29,442 bases of DNA from a virus, in IMG/VR virus record IMGVR_UViG_3300049893_000512, positions 1 through 29,442 of that record. One strand, given 5' to 3'. Under the pieces are notes generated by a model. It searched no databases. It worked only from the letters and a program-made list of their open reading frames with translations, and had not been told where the DNA came from. The first letter of the stretch is position 1. Each line of letters begins with the position of its first letter. This document shows, piece by piece, positions 7,390-15,317 of the stretch. A program made the position numbers and the translations under genes.

Positions 7390-7959
7390 ATGCCCGCACC
7401 CACGATCGTTGCGACGGCAGGCAGCGCCAGCGCGAACAGCTACCTCACGGTCGCCGGTGCCGACTCGATCGCCAACGGGATGCTGGGCACCTTGGCGTGG
7501 AGCAGTGCCACCAGCGATGACAAGGCGCGGGCGCTGATCACCGCCACCAACGGACTGGAGACGCTGGAGTGGATTGGCACCCGCACCAGCGAGACCCAAG
7601 CGCTGAGCTGGCCCCGCACCGATGCGGAGTGCGGGGACAAGGTGCCAGCGAGTGATGAGATCCCCCGTGAGCTGGAGCTGGCGACGTTTGATCTGGCCAA
7701 CGCGCTGCTGACCACACCGACCCTGCTGCGGAGCGCAAGTAGCGCGTCTGCGCTGGTGCCTGGGGTGCCCAATCGGGACCTGAAGAGCCTCAAGCTTGAT
7801 GTCATGGAGATCACTTGGCGGACTGACGTGGGGAACAGCACCACCGAGGCGGTGACGCCACTGACGGTGCTGCCGCACTTGGCCACGATTCTGGGCTGCC
7901 TGACCACCAGCACCACGCGAGGCGGGATCGGCAGGGTTTGCGCAGTCGTTCGCAGTTAA
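7390..7959 (+). CDS. Head-tail connector, DnaT-like family
   Basis: A 189-residue protein whose N-terminal two thirds fit the family often labelled 'putative DnaT-like ssDNA binding protein', which in phage head modules is a gp6-type connector ring under the portal. Visible hallmarks are ANSYLTVAGADSIA near the start, LAWSSATSDDKARALITATNGLETLEW, and QALSWPRTDA before an IPRELELATFDLANALL helix. The DNA-binding label is probably a misnomer in this context. The position, after the coat and small head proteins and before the tail genes, supports a neck role. Confidence 0.82.
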   Translation: MPAPTIVATAGSASANSYLTVAGADSIANGMLGTLAWSSATSDDKARALITATNGLETLEWIGTRTSETQALSWPRTDAECGDKVPASDEIPRELELATFDLANALLTTPTLLRSASSASALVPGVPNRDLKSLKLDVMEITWRTDVGNSTTEAVTPLTVLPHLATILGCLTTSTTRGGIGRVCAVVRS

Positions 7960-8012
7960 GTACATAAGGGACTGGCGAATCAGCTGTAGTTGGCTGTCGC
8001 TAAGTTATTTAT

Positions 8013-8588
8013 GTGCCTAACTCAGCCACTGCTGAAGATCCGGCGTGCCCGGACAAGTCGGTGCGTCGCAGACCACGCACCGGTTACCTAGCCACGCCAC
8101 TCACCCGTGACGAGCAGCGGCACGTTGCCGCGATGTACCGCAAGCATCAGGGAATCCTGCGCTTGCTGGGTCGCAAGCTCTGCCGCAAGTACCCCTTCGT
8201 CAGCGCGGAGGACGTGTTCAGCTGCATCGACACGGCCTTCATCAAGACCTGCAGGGCGTGGGATCCCGCCAAAGGGGCGTTCAGCACATTGCTCACCGTC
8301 TTTTCAGAAGGTGACGTGCTGCATTTCATTCGTGACCACAACTGGACGATCAAGGCGCCAGGCGCAGTGCGGCGTCTGGGGCAGCTAGCCCGCAAGATGT
8401 TGGATAAGGGTCACACCATGCCTGAGGTCCGCGCAGAGCTGGGGATCAGCGATGAGCAACTGAAACTGGCGCTGGTGGCAACCCAACCCACCGACCACGA
8501 CATCCGCGGGTTTGACCTTCATATCTGCCCGCGCCCCAACCCGTGGGAAATGCTGGAGGCAGCGGAGTACGGCTACGCGGAAAGCTAG
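8013..8588 (+). CDS. Sigma-70 family-like protein (region 2/3, no region 4)
   Basis: Probable phage RNA polymerase sigma factor of 191 residues. The match lies in residues about 38-118: a YRKHQGILRLLGRKL helix, EDVFSCIDTAFIKTCRAWDP (region 2.2-like) and KGAFSTLLTVF-x4-VLHFIRDHNWTIKAP (regions 2.3-2.4). These resemble the group 3 SigB/SigF pattern of aromatic-rich helix then RDHxW-x-V/I-x-x-P. Residues 118-155 (LGQLARKMLDKGHTMPEVRAELGISDEQLKLAL) look like a region-3 helix-turn-helix. No region 4 follows; the C-terminus is short and acidic. The start is GTG at 8013; an ATG two bases upstream is out of frame. It lies between connector and tail tube genes, an unusual place for a regulator. Confidence 0.75.
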   Translation: MPNSATAEDPACPDKSVRRRPRTGYLATPLTRDEQRHVAAMYRKHQGILRLLGRKLCRKYPFVSAEDVFSCIDTAFIKTCRAWDPAKGAFSTLLTVFSEGDVLHFIRDHNWTIKAPGAVRRLGQLARKMLDKGHTMPEVRAELGISDEQLKLALVATQPTDHDIRGFDLHICPRPNPWEMLEAAEYGYAES

Positions 8589-8589
8589 T
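8578..8589 (+). promoter_or_regulatory. Start-associated motif, tail tube gene
   Basis: CGGAAAGCTAGT, exactly 20 bases before the tail tube ATG and overlapping the stop of the sigma-like gene. Confidence 0.55.
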
Positions 8590-8609
8590 GGTAGCACTCG
8601 CTTCACACC

Positions 8610-9086
8610 ATGGCAACCGGCGCGTTCTTCGCTTCGCTGGGCTACAAGTTTTACGTGAAGGCTGGCACCACCAGCTCTACTGCACCAACGTCCAGCACCG
8701 GCATGACCGAAGTCCTCTCATTGGTCAATGCTGGCATTCAGGGCTCCACTGACACGCAAGAGGTTTTGGATTATGGAAGTGAGCAGGGTTTTAAAGCTCA
8801 GATCCCCGTATCACAGAGCTATTCTATACCTTGCCAGATGAACCTGGATCTAAACGACGCCGGGTATCTTGTACTTAAAGACGCAGCTCTGAACGCCACA
8901 ACTAAGACCGTTCAGTGGTATCGTGAGTCTCCCGAGATGAGCGCTACTGGCTCCCCCGAGAAGCACGCTGGCGTTGCCTTCGTGACCGACTTCTCCGAAG
9001 ACATCCAGGCTGGCAACATTGCCCAGGTTAGCTTCACCCTCACCGGCTACGGCGCTTATACCCACACCGCTGAAACCAACGTCTGA
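8610..9086 (+). CDS. Major tail tube protein
   Basis: A 158-residue protein with the pattern of siphovirus tail tube subunits: N-terminal MATGAFFASLGYKFYVKAG, a loop (VLDYGSEQGFKAQIPVSQSYSIP), a helix-loop (LNDAGYLVLKDAAL) and closing strands (GNIAQVSFTLTGYGAYT). Subunits stack as hexamers around the tape measure. The gene has its own motif copy 20 bases upstream and an intrinsic terminator downstream, so it looks like a self-contained, highly expressed unit. Bases of about 8760-8900 are AT-richer than the flanks. Confidence 0.8.
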   Translation: MATGAFFASLGYKFYVKAGTTSSTAPTSSTGMTEVLSLVNAGIQGSTDTQEVLDYGSEQGFKAQIPVSQSYSIPCQMNLDLNDAGYLVLKDAALNATTKTVQWYRESPEMSATGSPEKHAGVAFVTDFSEDIQAGNIAQVSFTLTGYGAYTHTAETNV

Positions 9087-9165
9087 TACTAAGTAACCCC
9101 ATACGCCAGGGCGCCCGACTATGGAGAGCAGCTGTGAACGCTGCTACCATCCGCGAGTGCTACGG

Positions 9166-9204
9166 AGCCGGCGCTGCCTTCATGGTGTGGGCGCCGGCTT
9201 TTTT
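9166..9204 (+). terminator. Strong intrinsic terminator after the tail tube gene
   Basis: AGCCGGCGC (9166-9174) pairs perfectly with GCGCCGGCT (9191-9199), and a run of T reaches 9204. It separates the plus-strand tail tube gene from the convergent minus-strand pair. No T-tract exists on the other strand, so it acts only on plus-strand transcription. Confidence 0.85.
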
Positions 9205-9211
9205 GTGGTCG

Positions 9212-9658
9212 TTACCCGCGGTCGAGTTCACGCCACCGCTGCACGAAGTACCGATCAAATGGCTGTGCCTCCAGCGCCGGTTTGATCCAGTCACGGCCTG
9301 GCAGGTCAATGCTCCGCACAGCCCCGTTACGGCCGACGAACTCAGCGGTATCACCGGAGAAGATGTCCTTTGCGTAAGGAGCCGTCCACCCGATTTCCAT
9401 CTGGACACCGCTGTCCGTTTCTGACACCTGCGGTTCGGTCTGGCTATCGGCGAACTCGCCGGTGTCCACGATGTTGCGCTTACCGGCCTTGACCAACCTG
9501 CCATTCTTGCGCAGGGTGTCCCGAGGCCAAGGGAACTGCGATGAGTTGATCTCGTTCTGCAGCTGTGGCCCCAGCACATCGCCGTAGTCGGTGAGGATGC
9601 GCCGCGGCACCCGCCGCATCAGGCGGTCAGCGTTCCAGCTGACCAGCCGGAAGCTCAC
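9212..9658 (-). CDS. Tail completion / neck protein (HK97 gp10-like), inverted
   Basis: A 148-residue protein with the pattern of HK97 gp10-type neck or tail-completion proteins: an N-terminal basic helix (NADRLMRRVPRRIL), RNIVDTGEFADSQ, a strand ending WTAPYAKDIFSG, and a C-terminal PGRDWIKPALEAQPFDRYF helix. Such proteins join the finished tail to the head. The GTG start overlaps the stop of the upstream minus-strand gene (GTGA), so the two are coupled. It is encoded opposite to all surrounding late genes and runs head-on toward the tail tube terminator. Confidence 0.8.
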   Translation of the reverse strand: MSFRLVSWNADRLMRRVPRRILTDYGDVLGPQLQNEINSSQFPWPRDTLRKNGRLVKAGKRNIVDTGEFADSQTEPQVSETDSGVQMEIGWTAPYAKDIFSGDTAEFVGRNGAVRSIDLPGRDWIKPALEAQPFDRYFVQRWRELDRG

Positions 9659-10050
9659 GCCTGCCCCCTGCTGATCAGCTGCACCTTCTCCCCCAGCACC
9701 GCAGCAAGCGTTTCGCCGAGCAGGCCGGTGTTGCCGTAGGGCAGCCGTAGCGCCTTGACCTCACAGCGCACTGGATCCTCCCCAGCAAAAGTCAGCGTGC
9801 CTTGGGAGCCCACCTGCACCCGCGAGTCAAACGCCATCGGCACCACGGCATAACCCTCATAGAGCGTGTCGAGCTGATCAACGCCGGGGTAGCGGGTGAT
9901 CTCAATGGTCTCCGCCCGCAGGAACATCTCTACTGAGACGGTGGCCGCGGCCGGGCTGACGTTGCCGGTGTCTGGGTCGGTGACGACCCCAGTGCCGGCC
10001 ACGTCAAACACGGCGGTGGCGTTAGCGAGGGCCAAGATTGCTGATGCCAT
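9655..10050 (-). CDS. Probable head-tail joining (stopper-type) protein, inverted
   Basis: A 131-residue beta-rich protein with few charges at its N-terminus (ASAILALANATAVFDVAGTG), then GNVSPAAATVSVEMFLRAETIEI, LTFAGEDPVRCEV and a C-terminal LPYGNTGLLGETLAAVLGEKVQLI. The size, all-beta character and coupling to a gp10-type gene fit a head-closure or stopper protein, but I see no diagnostic motif. I start at the ATG (10050); a TTG two codons upstream overlaps the CGGAAACCTTGG motif and is less likely. It is divergent from the tape measure with about 50 bases between the starts. Confidence 0.72.
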   Translation of the reverse strand: MASAILALANATAVFDVAGTGVVTDPDTGNVSPAAATVSVEMFLRAETIEITRYPGVDQLDTLYEGYAVVPMAFDSRVQVGSQGTLTFAGEDPVRCEVKALRLPYGNTGLLGETLAAVLGEKVQLISRGQA

Positions 10051-10052
10051 AC

Positions 10053-10064
10053 CCAAGGTTTCCG
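10053..10064 (-). promoter_or_regulatory. Start-associated motif, inverted neck genes
   Basis: Minus strand CGGAAACCTTGG, two bases before the ATG of the first inverted gene. Its orientation follows the gene, not the genome. Confidence 0.65.
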
Positions 10065-10066
10065 GC

Positions 10067-10078
10067 AGGCAACCTCGG
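10067..10078 (+). promoter_or_regulatory. Start-associated motif, tape measure
   Basis: AGGCAACCTCGG, 23 bases before the tape-measure GTG, back to back with the minus-strand copy at 10053-10064. Confidence 0.65.
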
Positions 10079-10101
10079 CTTACAGGCAGACACCAGCAGC
10101 A

Positions 10102-13100
10102 GTGGCGGAACTCGGAGAAGCCGTATTAACAATCCGAGTTGATTCGCAAGCCGCTGAGCGGCAAATTCTGGCATTTAGGCAAGAGATTAGTCGTGCTCTT
10201 GGTGATGTAGGCGAAATCAACTTCAACGGCCTTGAGCGCTCTGCGCGCAGCAGTGGCGAGCGAGCCGGTCGCGCACTGGCGCAGGGCGTAACGCAGGCCA
10301 CGCAAGGCTTACGCTTTGACAGCATTGAAGAAGCGCTCAATTTCTCGGGCGCGCTGGATGGAACACTTAGCGACCTGCGAACTTATCGAGCAGCGTTAGA
10401 AGCCCTCAGGAACGTCACCCAAGCGACTACGCCTGGGTTCTACCAGCTCAACGATGTCATTGCGGCGACGGGTGAAGCCATCCGCAACTACAGCGCCAGC
10501 ACCGACCAGCTGGCAGATGCTGCGCTCCGCACCCGTGTTCGCGAACTAACAGCGCAGCTTCGCGACCAGCGCGAGGAGGCCGCGGCCAACGCTCGGGTCG
10601 ATCGAGAGTGGGTTCAGGCTATCCGCACTATCGAGAGCGCCCAGCGCAGCGCGGCGGCTGCAACTCGTATTGCCAACCAAGCCTTTCGGGACCAAGTAGC
10701 GGCGGTTGGATCACTCGCCCGCAAAGGTGCTGGTGATGTAGCTGGCGCAGTGGGCGCGGTCGGCAAAGGCGTTGGGGCCGCGGTACGCGCCGGAAAAGTC
10801 GGCTACAGCATCGGAGCGGAGTTTGGCATTTTTGAGGAGCCGAAGGTAGGCCCGATCAAGACCGCGATCTCGCAGGTCATTGAGCGCTACAAGTTCCTCG
10901 GCGAGCAAGCCACCACCACCCGCGGAATCATTCTGCGCAGCTTGGAAGGCGTCGGCGCAGGTGCCGGCCTGATCAAGATCGCTGAGTACGCAGATCAGCT
11001 GCGCTCCGCGCTGAACGGTGTCAGTGTCGCCGGCAAGGCCACTGAAGGGGCAGTGACTGGGTTGTCGCGCTTCTTCGACTACTTCTCAAAAAGCGGCCTT
11101 GGCAGTGTTGGGCCCCTGAAAGACGTATTTAGGGCGCTGGCCGATGTCGGCGATGCGACTTCAAGCGTCACGAGCCTGACCGATCAGCTGCTGCAGCTCG
11201 GGACAAAAGGTGTCGGAGCTGGGGTTGATGGAGTCGAGGCTCTTGTCAAAGGCTTCACTGCATTACCACCAGCGGCCCAGGCAGCGGCGCTTGCAGCGCC
11301 CGCTGTCTTTGCCGCGCTGAGCGGCCCCCTAAGCGTCAAGGCAAAGGAGGAGCTGAACAAGATTCTGAGCCAGCTCGATCAGATCCAGTCAAGGTCTATT
11401 GGCGTTACGTCGGGCCTTGCGCAGGCCATCAACGATCTGGGCAAGGCTGAGTTCGACGCGCAGCCGAAGCTGCTACCCCCTGCCACAGACGCGCTTAAGC
11501 AACCACTCAGCGAAATTCTCAGCGCCCAGCAAACCAGCAAGAACGTTGAAGACGCGATCAACCAGAGCCGCGAGCGCGGTGTTCGGTTCCTTGAGAAGCA
11601 AGTCCAAGAGCAGCAACGGCTGATTGATCAGGGTCTGTTGCTACGCCCTCTGTCCCAGAGCCCAGTAGTTACCAGAGATCGGCTGCTGCCGCCCGGCGCA
11701 CCAGCCGCGTCACTGCCTAACCCCAACCAGTACCAGTCTCCGATCGGCCCGAACGAGTCGCCTGCCGTACTGGCTGAGCGTCGGCAGGCCCAGCTTTTGG
11801 ACGACCTCGCCGATGTCACCGGCAAGCGACTCGTGATTGAGAAGTCGATCCTGAAGCTGCAGGAAGCTACACGTCAGGCGTATTCGCGCCAAGAGCGAAA
11901 AGCGCGAGCGATAGCCGAGTTCGGCGCTTCACCAATCGATGGGCGCTTGCGGGACGGCCGCCTTATTCCTGGCTCTCCCGCCGCCAAGAAGGATCGTCAG
12001 CGCCGAGTGAACGACGCTGCCGGGAGTGCCATCATCGGCGGCGCGTTCCCTCTGCTGTTCGGTCAGGGGCTTGGCGCCAGTCTCGGCGGCGGCCTTGGCG
12101 GCCTTGGCGGAGGAGCACTCGGCGGCCAATTCGGTTTTGGCCTCTCACTGGTCGGCACGGCGGTCGGCGCCCAGTTTGATCAGGCCAGCCAAAAGCTGCA
12201 GACCCTTGGCAGTGCACTGAGCGACCCAATCGGGAAGTTCGGCGAGCTTCAGCAAGCCGGGCTGCTCTCATCGAAGGGTTTGGAACGCCAGATCCAGGCG
12301 CTGATCGACACCGGTAGGCAGGCTGAAGCCGCTGCGCTGATCCAAAAGGATCTTGCCACCACCTACGGCGACTTACAGGCAGCCAAGGGTCTGGCCAGGC
12401 AGAGCGATGAGCTGAACCGGTCGTGGACGCGACTGACCGTGACCCTTGCAGACCTAGGGATTTCACCACTGGTCAGCCTGCTGGGCGAGACCAGTAATGC
12501 TGTGCAGGGTTTTGCGCTGGCGATTAAAACCCTGCGTGACGCGCTGCCCAACCTGCCGACACCGTTTGGCACGCCGAAGGAAATCAGCCAGAACTTGACC
12601 TCGCAAGGTGGCATCACTGGGGGGCTGGCGCGGTTTGCCGGCGACTACGCCAAGAACTTTCAGCGCATTTTGTTCTCCAACGCCTTCCTGCCCGGAAGCG
12701 GAGTGGACACCGTGCTTCGCTTGGGCAGTGGACTTGGCCAAGTGTTTGGCGCAAACAAATCCGCGACCTCACCGGCCACCGCCGCGGGCGAAGCCAACGC
12801 TGAGGCATCGACGAAAGCGCGCCAGGAACTGCTGGCGGTTACCCGCCAACTGATCACCTCAGAAGCGCAGAACAACACCACGCTCACCACCGGCTTGAAG
12901 CTGCGGCAAAGCCAGCTGCAGGAGGCGCAGGCGATTGCGAACCTAACGGAGACCGACCCCAAAGCTCGCCAAGTTCGCATCGAGGAAATCCAACGTGCGG
13001 CGAATGAGGAGCGCGCTCGTCTGCGCGAGCAGGCGCGGGAGGCCGAGCGCAGTGGCATCCGCGATCTAGGCCGCGCCCTGCAGCTGGTCGGCGTCTACGG

Positions 13101-14073
13101 CACACAGCGCCAGATCAAGGAAGAGCAGCTCAAGCTGGACGAGGCTCGCCGTGTTGCAGAGCAGGCGCAGCAGAGCTTCAACAAAAGCGCCACGAAGGAC
13201 AAGGCCGAAGAGAACGCCCTGAACGCGGCGATCCTGAAGTACCGCCAGACGGAGCTGGAGGTCACCGAAAACATTCGCCGGCTTGAGACGGAGCGCTGGG
13301 CCAACGCGATTGCCGCGGCCAACCGTCTTAAGTCGATCCAAGAGCAAACCGCGATCCAGCAGCAGCGCCCGAACCTCACCGGCACCGGCATTGGCGCGCT
13401 GCAGTCGGTGGTGTCATTCCGCGATGCCGTTCGCGCAGAGCAGGAAGCGCAGGCGCGGCTACGCGCTGAGCCTGGCAATGAACAGCTGCAGCAGGCTGCC
13501 CAGGCGGCTAGTGCCGAGGTCAGACGTGCTGCCGCCCAGACCCGCTCGGACCTGATCGACGCCTACAACGCCGCCAAGGACTCGGTGCAGGCGATTAGCC
13601 GAAGCATCCAGGACGGAGCGCAGTCGCTTGCGGAACTGCAGAACACAAGCGGCCAAGGCGTTAATAAGTATCTATCGCCTCAGCAAGTCATTCAACGCCA
13701 AGAGGCGTTAAACCCTATCTTGTTACAACGGGCATCGGAGGCTCTTAACCGGTACAGGGAACGCACCGGTCAAGAAGTCAACCTGCAGGTCAGCGGAACC
13801 TTGGAGCAGCGCAATGCCCAACTGATTGATATTGAAAGGGCGTTTAACAATGAGAATCGCGCAGTGGAAAACTTAACCATCCAGAACAATGCACTCACTC
13901 AGGCAACAAACGACTCTAATCTTATTACTGCTGCGCTAACAGCAGTTGGCGTTAAACTGTCTGAAACCATTCCCACACTTGCCACCAACATTAAAGAGTT
14001 AGCTGGCAAGAAGTGGGACGTGAACGTCACGGTTTACCAAGACGGGAAATCTCCCATCATCCCGAGTATCTGA
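10102..14073 (+). CDS. Tail tape measure protein
   Basis: A 1,323-residue protein that sets tail length and is threaded inside the tail tube. The N-terminal 550 residues are mostly Ala/Gln/Arg-rich helices. A small-residue, membrane-like segment follows (about 638-690: SAIIGGAFPLLFGQG, then Gly-rich GLGG repeats), probably used for membrane passage at DNA entry. The GAFPLLFGQG signature is one I associate with cyanobacterial phage tape measures. Residues about 900-1130 form long Gln/Glu/Arg-rich coiled coils (EEIQRAANEERARLREQ). By the usual rule of about 1.5 Å per residue the tail would be near 200 nm. GTG start. From about 13650 to the end, base composition turns AT-richer, suggesting an exchanged 3' end. 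It lies directly ahead of the tail-tip genes. Confidence 0.94.
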   Translation: MAELGEAVLTIRVDSQAAERQILAFRQEISRALGDVGEINFNGLERSARSSGERAGRALAQGVTQATQGLRFDSIEEALNFSGALDGTLSDLRTYRAALEALRNVTQATTPGFYQLNDVIAATGEAIRNYSASTDQLADAALRTRVRELTAQLRDQREEAAANARVDREWVQAIRTIESAQRSAAAATRIANQAFRDQVAAVGSLARKGAGDVAGAVGAVGKGVGAAVRAGKVGYSIGAEFGIFEEPKVGPIKTAISQVIERYKFLGEQATTTRGIILRSLEGVGAGAGLIKIAEYADQLRSALNGVSVAGKATEGAVTGLSRFFDYFSKSGLGSVGPLKDVFRALADVGDATSSVTSLTDQLLQLGTKGVGAGVDGVEALVKGFTALPPAAQAAALAAPAVFAALSGPLSVKAKEELNKILSQLDQIQSRSIGVTSGLAQAINDLGKAEFDAQPKLLPPATDALKQPLSEILSAQQTSKNVEDAINQSRERGVRFLEKQVQEQQRLIDQGLLLRPLSQSPVVTRDRLLPPGAPAASLPNPNQYQSPIGPNESPAVLAERRQAQLLDDLADVTGKRLVIEKSILKLQEATRQAYSRQERKARAIAEFGASPIDGRLRDGRLIPGSPAAKKDRQRRVNDAAGSAIIGGAFPLLFGQGLGASLGGGLGGLGGGALGGQFGFGLSLVGTAVGAQFDQASQKLQTLGSALSDPIGKFGELQQAGLLSSKGLERQIQALIDTGRQAEAAALIQKDLATTYGDLQAAKGLARQSDELNRSWTRLTVTLADLGISPLVSLLGETSNAVQGFALAIKTLRDALPNLPTPFGTPKEISQNLTSQGGITGGLARFAGDYAKNFQRILFSNAFLPGSGVDTVLRLGSGLGQVFGANKSATSPATAAGEANAEASTKARQELLAVTRQLITSEAQNNTTLTTGLKLRQSQLQEAQAIANLTETDPKARQVRIEEIQRAANEERARLREQAREAERSGIRDLGRALQLVGVYGTQRQIKEEQLKLDEARRVAEQAQQSFNKSATKDKAEENALNAAILKYRQTELEVTENIRRLETERWANAIAAANRLKSIQEQTAIQQQRPNLTGTGIGALQSVVSFRDAVRAEQEAQARLRAEPGNEQLQQAAQAASAEVRRAAAQTRSDLIDAYNAAKDSVQAISRSIQDGAQSLAELQNTSGQGVNKYLSPQQVIQRQEALNPILLQRASEALNRYRERTGQEVNLQVSGTLEQRNAQLIDIERAFNNENRAVENLTIQNNALTQATNDSNLITAALTAVGVKLSETIPTLATNIKELAGKKWDVNVTVYQDGKSPIIPSI

Positions 14074-14075
14074 CC

Positions 14076-15317
14076 ATGACAGTCACCATCGGCAGCTTCA
14101 GCACCAACCGCCTCAACGCCCAGCCGTTTGGCTATGAGGGTGAGGCCCGTACTGGCCTGACGGCACGGACGTTCCGCATCTCAGGGCTGCTGACGCCAGC
14201 GGAGTGGCAGACGCTGGTGAGTGAGTACAACGCATGGAGGAGCACGCGCATACAGAACGAGGACACTCTCCTTTCAAAAACTGTTGGAACTACTATCGCA
14301 TTAACAGTTACAAGCGCAAATAATCTGTTTGTAACAAACCTTGCCTGCTGGTTTACAGAGGCGCCATCGGGCGATCAGACGGGCAAATATGTAAGTGCTA
14401 CCGTAACACTGGTGGATGCAGCTCAGGCTCTAGCCGTAATCCTGCGTAAGCAGGAGCTAGACAATGAGAGACGTATTGCTGAAGCACAGAATGTTGACTG
14501 TGCTGTAATTGCCGCAGAACTACAAAGGCAGAAAGACGATGCCGATTGCGAGATCGCTGCGCTGCAAACGGGACTTGCGGATGACTTTGCTCAGCAGGCC
14601 CTAACCAAGCAAGACATCGAGGCAACAGCAAAAGCGACAGCTTATGCCGGTGGGACGGCAACCCTTGAAAGCATCAAAGCAGCAGAAGCAAATGTTGAGT
14701 TACTGGAGCGCCAAGCAGAAGTAGCCGCACGTTCTGCCTACGCCAGTGACATTGCTGCGGCAGAGCTGCAGCTTGAAGCGCTATCAGCTGATGGCAAAGC
14801 CACGGCCTATGCAGCTAACACCGGCAGCTTGGAGCAAATCAAAGGTTCAGAAATAGATATTGAGCTGCTTCAGAGTGCTGCGCAGGTCGCTGCATGGTCG
14901 TCTGGTACGCGACTAGACGATCTGAAAGCTGCCCGAGCATTGCAGTCGGTCTATGACAGGTACATTGGCGAGGATCTACCCGACCTTGGCACGGTCAGCC
15001 TAGGAGGCGTAACGATCACGCTCACTAAACCCGCTGACACCCGGAGCGACGGTCCTCAAGTAGCACTAACAGCGACAGGAGCGAGTTACATCACAGGCCC
15101 GCTGACCGCTCACGAAAGTCGCCAGATTGAAGGCATCATTACCAATGGGAGCTTTGCGACTTTGCTGAGCTGGTACGACTCCACCGTCAGTAGCGTGCCA
15201 AGCCCCGGCACATGGTTTCCGACAAGCGCTCCTACCGCATCAGCGGAACCATTTTTAATTAGCGGTGCAAAAGGCACTCGTTGGTCAGTTTCTTTGGAGG
15301 TGAAAAAGATCCGCTAA
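14076..15317 (+). CDS. Tail tip (distal-tail-like) protein with duplicated end domains
   Basis: A 413-residue protein located where siphoviruses encode the distal tail protein. Residues 1-118 and about 303-413 look like two copies of one beta domain: TFRISGLLTPAEWQTLVSEYN and TGPLTAHESRQIEG-x10-LLSWYDS occupy equivalent places. Between them lies an Ala/Glu-rich helical insert (about 119-295) with a repeat spaced by 54 residues: KATAYAGGTATLESIK at about 186 and KATAYAANTGSLEQIK at about 240, each followed by ELL-x3-A-x-VAA. I start at the ATG two bases after the tape-measure stop. A weak motif copy lies 20 bases upstream, inside the tape-measure gene. Exact role uncertain. Confidence 0.78.
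   Translation: MTVTIGSFSTNRLNAQPFGYEGEARTGLTARTFRISGLLTPAEWQTLVSEYNAWRSTRIQNEDTLLSKTVGTTIALTVTSANNLFVTNLACWFTEAPSGDQTGKYVSATVTLVDAAQALAVILRKQELDNERRIAEAQNVDCAVIAAELQRQKDDADCEIAALQTGLADDFAQQALTKQDIEATAKATAYAGGTATLESIKAAEANVELLERQAEVAARSAYASDIAAAELQLEALSADGKATAYAANTGSLEQIKGSEIDIELLQSAAQVAAWSSGTRLDDLKAARALQSVYDRYIGEDLPDLGTVSLGGVTITLTKPADTRSDGPQVALTATGASYITGPLTAHESRQIEGIITNGSFATLLSWYDSTVSSVPSPGTWFPTSAPTASAEPFLISGAKGTRWSVSLEVKKIR

Noticed and set aside
7390-7959. Replication protein DnaT
   Set aside because: The family label 'DnaT-like' is misleading; in a head module directly before tail genes this fold is a head-tail connector.
7959-8012. Promoter ahead of the sigma-like gene based on TACATAA shared with 21624-21630
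   Set aside because: The two sites share only a short AT-rich string. No paired -35/-10 spacing is visible and the distance to the starts differs.
9134-9424. Plus-strand frame of 96 codons
   Set aside because: It runs through the terminator hairpin at 9166-9204 and lies antisense to the well-supported gp10-like gene.
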